From: Caprimulgus europaeus
Taxonomy: Eukaryota; Chordata; Aves; Caprimulgiformes; Caprimulgidae
Reading direction: 5' to 3'
NCBI GenBank assembly: GCA_907165065.1
Contig: OU015551.1
Coordinates: 2,170,001-2,234,000, forward strand
DNA length: 64,000 nucleotides
Part shown: positions 53,876-64,000 of the stretch, piece by piece
How positions within the stretch are numbered: position 1 is the first letter of the stretch
Layout: each line of letters starts with the position of its first letter
The notes under the pieces: model-generated
Databases searched by the model: none
The model's input: only the letters and a program-made list of their open reading frames with translations
Told to the model about the DNA's origin: nothing
Translations under genes and position numbers: made by a program

Positions 53876-55636
53876 GTGAGCCCCTTTCTTTTCCCTGACT
53901 GTACCACATCCCCCATTATCTGCCTGTCATTTCCACAGACAGGGTGGCCAAAGCTCCCTCTGACCTAGGGAGAGCTGTTTCTAAAGAGAAGTCCTCCTGG
54001 GGGACAGTCCAAAAGAGGTTCTGCTGGCCCAGGTCCTGGGATGTACTACCCCAGGCTCTAACCCTTCTTCAACCCCCAGTGGTCCTTGTTCCTTCCCAAC
54101 TCTGATGGTCTCCAATGCCCATGTCACTTGGAGACTCCTCTGCTTGCTGAAAGGGCTGGCTGGTGGTGGAGAGTGAGGTCAGGAGCCAAAAAATTAGATA
54201 AACATGTTGGTGCCTTTGCAAGAACAAAGAGAAGATGCAAAGCCTCAGAGGAAGACCAGTGCTGTGCCATGAGTACACAGCGATGCTTTCCAGGTTCTCC
54301 CACAGTGTAACAGTGAAGAAGTTGCTTTCACAGCCACAGGACACTCTCCTGGTCTTCAAGCCTTGTTGTATTGATGAGTTGAACCATGTTGTGGGTCTTG
54401 GTCATGACACAACCAGGGGGGACTGTCTCTGGAGAGCACCAAGAGGCTGGCAGAGTGGCTGAGGATGGCTTCCTGCAACACAACCAGGACAAGGTAATGT
54501 CACTCCAGGGACCACAGGCTTTCGAGGACACTGAGTAAAGCAAAAGCAGCAGCACCCTGGGCTTAGCCTCTGCGGTGGAAGGTGCTGTGTGACATGCCGT
54601 GGCCACTGCTGCCTCGTGGGTCCCTCTGCAATGGTCCCCAGGGCCACTAGATGGCAAATGCGGCTCATGAACCCCGAGCCATGTTTCATATTCCGAAAGG
54701 GATGCCTCGCTCAAGGACTGAACCCCCAGGCTCGGTCCCCCTGCCCTCTCCATCCCTCAGCACTGGGGTCAGACACCTCTCTGCCAGCACAGCCACCTGC
54801 AGAAGGTGCAGGACAAGGAGAACTCGGAGCCCCAGCCTTTGCACGCCATTGTCTCCCCATGCTGGTGCCCATCTCCTCCTCCGTTTGCCTCTTTGTCTCT
54901 CCTCCACGCCATCACTCGTGCCTCTCCCCTCATCACCCCATCTCCCTTTCATTGACCCTCCCCGTTTCACTCCCTCTTGCTCTCCCCTCCCCACCTCAGC
55001 CCTTCTCCAGCCCATCACATTCTTCTCCAGCCTATTAATAACTTCTGGGCAATTGCACCGGGTCCCCGCTGAGCTCGGCCCCTCGGTCGCTGCTGCCCCG
55101 AGCAGCCACTGAACGCTCCAGCAGCAAGTTCAAAAGTGCAGCGGGGCTCCCCCAGCCCCTCTCCTCGTCAGGGGGTGGAGGAGGCTGCTCAGAAAGAAAA
55201 GCCGCGTTGCCAAGGAGCCTGGCACAGGAAAAAGGGGGTCACCTTCACCTCTCAAGGGGACCATTGGAGATGGACAAGCACCAGCAGCCCCACAGGGTTG
55301 GAGATGATGAGAGAGTCAGGAAGGGATGAAGGTTGGGATGTGGGTGAGGAAGGCTAATTGGCCACCTCTGGTCATGGAGCTGGTGTGATGCTCAGCAGAG
55401 AAAGCCAGTGGCCAAATCCCCCGGGCAGTATGGTAATAGGGGAGGTGTCCCGGCCCCCAGAACAATGTTGCTGCAGTTGAGTGACTGTAACAGGCCCCGA
55501 TGACAGCCGGGGCCGCGGTAAAAATGCCTATTCAAGCAGATCAAGACATTGAGAGGCCTCGTGGGGATCTGAAACCCTCAGGGATTTCTGGATGAAGCCA
55601 AAAGCTGAATCCCCAGCCCTGGGAACCTGAGAGGGG
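53876..55636. other. Gene-free stretch downstream of ACER1
   Basis: No exon recognised. A CpG-containing patch at about 55470-55555 (GGGGCCGCGGTAAAAATGCC) stands out from its surroundings. The 54720-55020 part is C/T-rich. Confidence 0.4.
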
Positions 55637-56105
55637 GGGAAAAGAAAAAAGAGAAAAGAGAAAAGAGAAAAGAAAAAAGAAAAAAGAGAAAAGAAAAAAG
55701 AAAAAAGAAAAAAGAAAAAAGAAAAAAGAAGAAAGAAGAAAGAAAAAAGAAAGAAGAAAAAAGAAAAAAGAAAAAAGAAAAAAGAAAAAAGAAAAAAGAA
55801 AAAAAAGAAAAAAGAAGAAAGAAGAAAGAAAAAAGAAAGAAGAAAAAAGAAAAAAGAAAGAAGAAAAAAGAAAAAAGAAAAAAGAAAAAAGAAAGAAGAA
55901 AAAAGAAAAAAGAAAAAAGAAAAAAGAAAAAAGAAAAAAGAAAAAAGAAAAAAGAAAAAAGAAAAAAGAAAAAAGAAAAAAGAAAAAAGAAAAAAGAAAA
56001 AAGAAAAAAGAAAAAAGAAAAAAAGAAAAAAGAAAAAAGAAAAAAGAAAAAAGAAAAAAGAAAAAAGAGAAAAAAGAAAAAAAGAGAGAGAGAAAGGAAA
56101 AGAAA
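55637..56105 (+). repeat. (GAAAAAA)n purine tract
   Basis: About 65 units, mostly of 7 bp (GAAAAAA) with GAAAGAA and GAAAAGA variants. The plus strand is pure purine for 470 bp. Phe/Leu/Ser-rich frames on the minus strand are artefacts. Confidence 0.95.
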
Positions 56106-58942
56106 AGAAACCCACAAAGCAGCTTTAGAAGGACTGCAGGGCCTCCTGCTCTGAGCAGGGCTGTAGCCTGAGAGAGCAATGTGGCCCTGACACTGATGTG
56201 TGACTGGTGTGGGCATCCCCAGGGCTGCACGGGGTTATCTGAGGCTGGGGTCACACCTCCAAAAGGTCCCCGAGCTGCTGAGGGTGCAGTGTGCTTCCTG
56301 CCGGGGGTGCAGGGCTGAAGAGCACCCCAGGCTGCCAAAGAGAGGAGTCAGGGTGCTTTTGCAATGAGCTGGAAGGGATGAGCAGCACACTGATGGGTAA
56401 AGCTGGGAGTGTTGAAGGCAAAAAGCAACAGTGGCCCCTTCTCAACCCCCCCAGATCATGGGGAGCTCTGACAGTACCTCCTGCACCCCTTCCCTTGGCT
56501 GCGTGAGTGTAAGCAGCCAGGAGAGCACCAGGGCAGGAAGAGCTCCCAACCCCGCGCTCGAGGAGCTGAGTTCAGATTGGCCAAAATGAAATCTTTCCTT
56601 ATTTTTGCCAGATGAGCCTTAACCCAGATCATTTCCCCGATTTGGTTCACCATGTGGCTTGCCTCAACCACAAGAAAAGAGAAAGGAGAAGGAGGAGGAA
56701 TGAGGAAAAGGATAGAGGCTGCTCCTTTCAACTGGTGCCAGATGCAAGAGACTGGGAAACAACGACACCAGCCGAGTCCATTTGGTGCAGTTGCAACACA
56801 AATGAAATAATAATTAATAATAATGCTGATAAGGCACCAGTCCTGCAGTCAAGGAGGGAGGTTTTTACCTGTTCTGCTGCACTGAATTGCCTCCTGCTGT
56901 TACAGATTTACACTGCAGGATTTGGCTCCAAGACTGGAAACTTTTTCAAGGCAGAGTGATTTATCTGTAAAGGACATTGTACATTCACATGGACCTGTAT
57001 AAATAATGCAAAAGTAATTAATAATAACCCAGTCCCTACTCTTAACAATGCTGGGAGAAGAAATTGTTTCACTGGAGTGTCTCTTGGAAAAGATCTTTAT
57101 TTGTTAACTGTCTCAAAGAGAAAGAAGATAATAGTTTTGAAACACAGAATGGATGTCGCTGGGTCCTGGGATTTTATTGCCAGCCTGGCAATCTTTACAA
57201 CTGATTTAAAGAACTCTCTGTCAGAGTCACGTTAAAACAGCATTAATTCAGCTTTGATTTTATTTTTTTTCACTTTTAATCTTCTAGGTCTGCAGTCAAA
57301 AGTTTGAAACCATGAACGTAAAAGGCTAAGAAATACAGGAAAGAAAGAGATAAGCTCCAAGAATTATTACCTCTAAAAGTCTTGTCCTTTCAACTCTAAG
57401 TGCTATTTTTTGATGTTTGACATAGGATTTCCAACTCAGGGGCTGGCAATTTTGTCACACCCACCTCACAACTGCTTGGAAAAGCTCTTTCATTTTTGTT
57501 TTTACTGTTTTACCTACATCCTTGCTATTCACTTTTCATATAAAAAATTAAATTAGCCATAGGGAGATAAATGCCAGAATTTTCCAGCTGTTGAAGGCAG
57601 TTCTGGGCAGATGAAAGGTATCAGGTCCTGAAGAGCTGGAAATCATATCTCAGTGAATAACCTGTCACCGTGTTTGCAGCAGTCAGGGTTTGAGGTCCCC
57701 TGCCTGTGTTTTGCTGTATTAGCTCACACGGTGGCTGCACACACAATCAGGGCCGGTTTTGCCCAGTGATCATAGAGGAGGTGAGGGTAAAAGTCACTTC
57801 TCAGCAAGGAGAAACATGGCCATGACATGGTTAAATAAAAAAAAGTTGATAAGAAATTATTTTTGAACCAAAATGTGCAATGATCCCTTCAGCTGTTTCC
57901 CTAAAACCCCACGATTTGGTTCCACTTGGGCAGATATTCTCACTGCTGTTTTCAGACAAAAACCAAGCGGTTCTCATTGGTCTGACAAAGTGGTTCAAAT
58001 AACTTCAATTCTCTAGTAATGGTTGCTATCAAAATACCTAAAATGGAAGGAATCATTTTTTCTGTGCCTTCCCATCCTAGCTCAGAACGTGGTTTCAATT
58101 AGGACTGTTCTCCACTTTTTATTTATTCACTTTCCATGAACATTCACTCACTCAGGTCCTGATTCATGAGCTCACTTAAGCACATGGGGTTTGGTTTTTT
58201 TAATAAATGTGTTTAAAAGTAAAATTGAATCGTGTTTTTCTCCTGAAATGGTGCACTTTTAGTTTCGATGTCTCAAATATTTAACAAAAAAGCAACGATT
58301 TATCTCAAATGCTGAAGTATTCAGCAAAAGCAACGTTCAGTGGTGCATAAAATCCACCAATTCAGTGGTTATAAAATTCACAATCTGCAATCGATGCTGC
58401 ATTGATTGAGATAGACCTTCCATAAGAGACCAGCTGGCTCAGTTCACTAAAATGCTCAAGCATATGTTTAATTTTAAGAACATGAATAATTCCATTGATA
58501 TCAATGGCACTTGCTTACACTTAAGAATTTCTTTTGCTGGGCTGGAGCCAGAAATAGTACCATGTAATGTCAATAAAGTGCAAACTGCAATAGTGCTCTA
58601 AGTGCTTTTTGGGGACTGATTTAAACATTAATCAATAAGGAATTGTAATATTAAAATGCAAAAAAATAATATACCTGAGATTTTGCTGTTTATTTTGCTA
58701 ATATTGCTGAGTACTAACATCCACCAGAGCGTTGCCAAGTGAAATCAACACCAAACCTGTGAAACAGAGCAAAAATGGCAACAAGTGGAATTTATTTGTC
58801 ATGAAGCATCCTATCAGACTTAAAAGATTTACTCATGTCACACTGAATAACAGTTACCATCCGTACAGAAAGATACACAGAGAGAGTAAAGACAGAGTCT
58901 GACCCCATTTGTAGCATCTCCAGTGTGTACTAACTCAACTGA
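56106..58942. other. AT-rich gene-free stretch
   Basis: From about 56.9 kb base composition becomes AT-rich, with no CR1 and no open frame worth noting until 58.9 kb. No promoter, exon or RNA gene is recognised. Confidence 0.4.
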
Positions 58943-59576
58943 GCTGGCAATTGAGCCCAGAGCCAATACCCGTGTCCTGGGCTGCACCCAGAGCAGCGTG
59001 GGCAGCAGGGCCAGGGAGGGGATTCTGCCCCTCTGCTCCACTCTCCTGAGACCCCCCCTGCAGTGCTGCCTCCAGTGCTGGGGCCATCAACAGCACAAGG
59101 ACATGGACCCACTGGAGCCAGCCCAGAGGAGGCCACGAGGATGATGCCAGGGCTGGAGCAGCTCTGCTGTGAGGACAGGCTGAGAGAGTTGGGGCTGTTC
59201 AGCCTGGAGAAGAGAAGGCTCCAGGGAGACCTTCCAGTGGCCTCCCAGTACCTGAAGGGGCTCCAGGAAGGTGGGGAGGGACTTTGGCCAAGGACAGGGA
59301 GTGACAGAACAAGGGGTGATGGCTTGAAACTGGCAGAGGGGAGATGGAGCTGAGATGTGAGGAAGAAATTCTTTGGTGTGAGGGTGGTGAGACCCTGGCC
59401 CAGGTTGGCCAGAGAAGCTGTGGCTGCTCCTCCCTGGAAGTGTTCTGGGCCAGGTTGGATGAGGCTTTGAGCAACCTGGTCTAGTGGAAGGTGTCCCTGC
59501 TGCTGGCAGGGGGTTGGGACTGGATGAGCTTTAAAGTCCCTTCCCACCCAAACCAGTCTGGGATTCTGTGATTCTA
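58943..59576 (+). mobile_element. CR1 LINE, including the end of ORF2
   Basis: Plus-strand copy whose left part corresponds to the ORF2 C-terminal region and whose right end is GGGATTCTGTGATTCTATT. It is the longest copy of its subtype here. Confidence 0.92.
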
Positions 59577-60404
59577 TTCAGCCCAGAGAGCCTGTCCAGT
59601 TCAAAGCACCCACTTCAAAGAGAGAACAGGACCTGGTCTGTAACTCTTGGTACAGCAGCAAAGTGCCTTGAACAAGGATAACTTTTAATGAACAAAATAT
59701 CATAGAGCAAAAAGTCACTAAAAACATGATTTTGTGCCTTACCTTCCACAAAACTTCATGAATTGCCCAGTTACAAGGAAAGGAGGAACATTTCCAGGCA
59801 CCAAGCACCCTAGCAATTTGTGTTCTCAGAACTTTCTGCATCACAGTCCAACGTTGCTGGTGACCTGCATGGACCAGGGACATGCCCCTTAATCCCCTCT
59901 GATGACATCATCCCATAAACAACTCAATATGCAAATGACTGCTGATTTCAAGCTGTTCAGGAGCGACCTTATACACTGCCCATACAGTACAGTAATATGT
60001 TTTCCACATATATCAGATGTTTCATGCCACATTTCATGCATCTCTTTAAAATAGATTTCAGAGCATCTAAAAATGCACAGGCAGTGGGAGAAAGCGGCCT
60101 GCAGCTGCAATGTTTACATAATGCATTTCCAAATTGCATGAAATGTGTCCAAATTGATTGTATTCTTCATCTCTCTCAAATATTGATGGCATATAAAATG
60201 TCTGTGTAATGGATTCACTCCTGAGTGTGTATGACATGCCTTATTTTGATGCCTGAGTAACAAAGGGAAAGAATTTGTTCCAGCTCTGCCTCCACAGTGG
60301 AACTACAGAGACAATTCTAAATTCACCCTGTGTTGGTCGAAATGGTGTTTGGCAGATGTGTGTGGCACTTGATATTCCAACCTGACTCCCTTGAAACTGC
60401 CAAA
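59577..60404. other. Gene-free AT-rich stretch
   Basis: Rich in ATTTCATGCAT-like words near 60030-60140. No repeat family or exon recognised. Confidence 0.35.
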
Positions 60405-60676
60405 TAACAACAGGACAAGAGGAAATGGGCTCCAGTTGTGCCCAGGGCAGTTGAGATGGGATGTGAGGAAGAATTTCTTTGCTGAAAGGGTTCTGAGGCA
60501 TTGGAAGGGGTTGCCCAGGGCAGTGGTGGAGTCCCCATCCCTGGAGGGATTGAAGAGTCGTGTAGACACAGTGCTGAGGGACATGGGTCAGTGGGGACTG
60601 GGCAGTGTTGGGTTCATGATGGGACTTGATGAGCTCAAAGGGCTTTTCCAATCCAGGTGATTCTGGGATTCTGGCC
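60405..60676 (+). mobile_element. CR1 LINE, 3' end
   Basis: Plus-strand copy from AACAGGACAAGAGGAAATGG to TCCAGGTGATTCTGGGATTC, reverse complement of the subtype at 25575 and 28754. Confidence 0.92.
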
Positions 60677-63108
60677 TGGCCAGGCTTTTATGCAACACAA
60701 TCAAACTCCAAGGCATTTGAGATGTGCCACGCTGCTGATAGATGGCTTTGCTGCAATATCAGGTGCACTATTGTCTGCCAGGTAGCGATATCAGTAATAA
60801 TGATTAAGTTTCAGTGAGATAAACTCCAGCATGGTAGGACAAGCCAAATTCCCTGAGTCACAGGCAAGTCTGTGTAGCCCACACTGCAGTGTGGGAGATT
60901 ATCTGAACTGCCATCATACCTCAGCTAGTGAGATTAAAGATGGTTTGCATGAATTGACAGATGTGGCAACCCCACCTCCAGTTGCTGTGTAGACAGGTGA
61001 AAGCTCATTTCATCTCATTCCAGCAAAACAGCTTCGTTTTGCTGGAACCTGTCATGAGAGCAGCTGACCCAGAATCCATCAAAATCAAAAATTCATACTA
61101 ATTTGAATGTTACAGGCTCTGAAAAGCTGCTCTGGGATGTCACACAATCTGCTCTGAGTCTAGAGAGGATCCAACCACCAGGCTGGGTATCTGCTGATGT
61201 TGGAAATGAGCAGCAGCTCTGAAAAACACCAAGTGGACTTACTGGGGTTGGAAATAGCAGAAACACCAGTCCTGAGAGGAAAAGGCACCACACAACGTGA
61301 GCTCATGCTGAGAAACACAGCGAGCATGAGTGTGTGGCCACCAGACTGCTATGTGAGAGCCCTAGGAAACTCCAGGCACTGGGAATGCCTTGGGAGAGGT
61401 TGTAGCTCAGTATATTTGTCTAGGATAGTAATTCCTACTCGCTTTTTGGACTCACCAATCCAGAAGACAATTCAGAACAGGCTTTTTTGTGCTGGTCTTC
61501 TAGCATGTCCTATTTTTCAAGCAATTTTTTCCCCCATTTGGTATTTTTCAGTGATGATTTTCCTGCCATGTCCTATTTTTCAAGCAATTTTTTTCCCTCA
61601 TTTCAGTGATGATTTTCCTGTCATGTCCTATTTTTCAAGTAATTTTTCCTCCATTTGGTGTTTTTCAGTGGCCTAAAGGGGATCCTGTCTAGGGTGACAG
61701 TCACCAGGCAGAAGGTGGCCTCTCTCTGAGTGTGTAGGTAAGCACCTTTCCATGAGTTTGGCATCAAGCAAAAGAAGCCCCATGCAAAGCAGACACAAAT
61801 GTCAGCAGTGGGTCTCACTCCCTATGATTGCACCATGATTGTGTTTGCTCCAACGGGCACACAAGGTGCCTGGGCTCCTCTTCTCCAGCCTGCACTCCTG
61901 CCAGCAGCTTGTATTCAGTGTTGGACAAATTCAGCCTGTGAAATGCTCTTGGTGGCAGGTCCAGCCAGCTGGTGGGTCTGGCACGACCACAGAGCGTTAC
62001 ATCACTTGGCCAACCCTGACCTCTGTGTGTAGGGGACAAGAGAAAGGTGTCGTCACCCGATGGGCGCTCAATAGCCGGGCCCAGTGAATTGATAGGTGTC
62101 AGTGCAGCCTGCACTGGACCAGGAGCTACATTATAATGCCAAGCTCACCTTTGGTGTTAATGAGGCCCCTTCATTAACAGCTTTGAGCAGAGGGGTCAGG
62201 GATTGAATAGAGGCAGACTCCTTTCTCACCCAGAAAGCTGGTCCCTCTCATTCAGAATTGAAGCACGTTGGCGGGGCGGTTTGAGGACGCTTGTGCTGCC
62301 CGTGTCGCATCTGCAAGGGACATGCTGCATTTGTGACTATTCATCTGGCTCTTTTCACCAGCACTAAATACACAGAAAGAATAAAATAAATTCTCATTGT
62401 GTTCTCCCTTACTATGAATTTTTTTTCCCTCTTCCTTCTGGTTTGGAGGGTTATTGTACATTAAAAGCCTTTTTGCATTTTTCAGTAGCTGTAGTATGCT
62501 ATAATTTAGATTTTCCTCAGGCACAAAAGAACTGAGTTAAGCTAAACTCTATTACAGTGTGGGGTTGGGGTTTTTTTTCTTCTACTAAGCCCTTCATTAA
62601 TAAGGGAACTAAAGAATTTCCAAGCTGTCTGTAATTTTTCCCAGATGTGGCTAGCAGTTGCTAGCAGTATCTTGTTGGCAATCAGAGTTTTTGGCTATTA
62701 ACAATCTGGATTTTTGCTATACTGCCCCGGTGTTAAATATGTGCTGTAAATACTGGAGTGTGGAGTGTGAACTGGAGAAGGAGAGGAAGGCAGAGAACAG
62801 GCAAAGCAAAATCATTTTGATCAGAAGAAATATTGCTGGGATTAACAGTTGATTTGAGGGAACACGCTTCCCTGCAGGGATCTCGATGCTGATTAGCAAA
62901 CCAGGAGCCTCCCTGCACCAGAACAAACCTCGCTGCAGAACTCGCTCACTGCTCCTCACCCACAGCTCCTCTCGCTGTCACCCCCTGCTCTGTTTGCTCC
63001 CTGGCAGCCAACACGGACAAGCCCTGCAGTGAGCCTGTGCCACGAACTAATGACAGGTTCTAATAACAATAACTGTTGACTAATAACAACCCCAGGTTCC
63101 AGTAGAGG
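60677..63108. other. Gene-free stretch with a three-copy repeat
   Basis: Contains the repeat listed at 61504. The part at 62130-62560 is AT-rich with little apparent repeat content. No exon recognised. Confidence 0.4.
61504..61671. repeat. Three-copy tandem repeat, 50-63 bp unit
   Basis: Each unit starts CATGTCCTATTTTTCAAG and ends in TTTCAGTGATGATTTTCCTG or TTTTTCAGTG. Starts are at 61504, 61567 and 61622; the middle copy is shorter. Confidence 0.9.
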
Positions 63109-63818
63109 TTGGGAGATGATCTACTAGAGAGCAGTGTAGGGGAAAGGGATCTGGGGGTCCTGGTGGGCAGCAGGATGACCATGGGCCAGCACTGTGCCCT
63201 TGTGGCCAGGAAGGCCAATGGCATCCTGGGGTGCATTAGAAGGGCTGTGGTCAGTAGGTCCAGAGAGGTTCTTCTTCCCCTCTGCTCTGCCCTGGTGAGG
63301 CCACATCTGGAATATTGTGTCCAGTTCTGGGCCCCACAGTTCAGGAAGGACAGGGAGCTGCTGGAGAGAGTCCAGCACAGAGCCACCAAGGTGATGGAGG
63401 GAGTGGAGCATCTCCCTGATGAGGAAAGGCCGAGGGAGCTGGGGCTCTTGAGCTTGGAGGAGGCTGAGGGGGGACCTCATTAATGTTGATCAATATCTGA
63501 AGGGTGAGTGTCAGGAGGATGGGGCCAGGCTCTTCTCAGTGGTGTCCAGTGATAGGACAAGGGGCAATGGGTGTGAGCTGGAACACAGGAGGTTCCGCTT
63601 AAATTTGAGAAGAAACTTCTTTCCTGTGAGGGTGCCAGAGCCCTGGGACAGGCTGCCCAGGGAGGGTGTGGAGTCTCCTTCTCTGGAGACATTCAAGACC
63701 CTCCTGGACACCTTCCTGTGTGATCTCATCCAGGTGTTCCTGCTCTGGCAGGGGGATTGGACTGGATGAGCTTTCGAGGTCCCTTCCAACCCCTGACACT
63801 CTGTGATTCTGTGACAGC
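63109..63818 (+). mobile_element. CR1 LINE with C-terminal ORF2 coding remnant
   Basis: The longest CR1 in the window. A frame at 63109-63483 encodes the familiar CR1 ORF2 tail, with [20 protein letters not shown]-like, [13 protein letters not shown] and [11 protein letters not shown] motifs. The 3' end reads CACTCTGTGATTCTGTGAC. It is 5'-truncated, since no reverse transcriptase core or endonuclease is present. Confidence 0.95.
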
Positions 63819-64000
63819 AAATGCCACAGCCAGCCCTACACAAACCAAAGCAACACCCAAAGGTACCACCAGAGAAACCAAATCCTATCTTGGCTTCAGG
63901 TTCAGGATGTTTTCTGAGGCTGTGTGTAAGGACATGACAGTTGTTGATAGAGTCATGGGAAGAACCAGGAGAAAAGGACCTGCTCCTTAGTACCTAAAAT
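63819..64000. other. End of window, nothing recognised
   Basis: Single-copy-looking sequence with no gene or repeat assigned. Confidence 0.35.

Noticed and set aside
55528-56338. Phe/Leu/Ser-rich frames that look like membrane proteins
   Set aside because: They are translations of the purine tract read on the pyrimidine strand.
63109-63483. 124-codon frame as a host gene
   Set aside because: It is the C-terminal part of CR1 ORF2 followed by the CR1 3' end.

Overview
The window is vertebrate, and almost certainly bird, nuclear DNA. It holds about twenty pieces of CR1, the dominant avian LINE, and one LTR of a type common in bird genomes. Its ANP32 gene has the avian ANP32B sequence, with Ile129-Asn130. 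The genes are compact and multi-exon, with GC-rich, minisatellite-rich flanks, as on a microchromosome. ZNF414 and ACER1 both lie on human 19p13, so the segment probably corresponds to the avian microchromosome homologous to that region (chicken chromosome 28, from memory). I could rebuild three host genes exon by exon from splice sites and reading phase.

Layout. 1-8.2 kb: CR1 fragments, several minisatellites, a purine tract, an AT-rich tract and a CpG-rich block at 1.8-2.45 kb that may be the ZNF414 promoter. 8.2-12.9 kb: ZNF414 on the plus strand, seven coding exons, 380 residues, four zinc fingers. 14.9-24.4 kb: ANP32B on the minus strand, convergent with ZNF414, seven coding exons, 268 residues, with a CpG-island promoter at its right end. 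24.7-39.5 kb: gene-free DNA with a minisatellite, CR1 pieces, a solo LTR, a degenerate telomere-like array (29.1-29.5 kb) and a 0.9-kb G/T-rich array (34.7-35.7 kb). A 100-N assembly gap lies at 40,633-40,732. 42.0-53.9 kb: ACER1 on the plus strand, six coding exons, 263 residues, every known metal-binding and catalytic residue present. 54-64 kb: no gene recognised; a purine tract at 55.6-56.1 kb, then AT-rich DNA with three CR1 copies.

The three genes do not form a pathway. ZNF414 is a probable nuclear DNA-binding protein, ANP32B an acidic nuclear histone chaperone, and ACER1 an endoplasmic-reticulum ceramidase. I found no undescribed biological system. The most informative points are the influenza-relevant ANP32B residues and their synteny, a NAGNAG acceptor and a codon-repeat expansion in the ANP32B tail, a direct repeat flanking ANP32B exon 6, the interstitial telomere-like array, and a CR1 inserted in another CR1. 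Most long open frames in the repeats are artefacts of low-complexity sequence.
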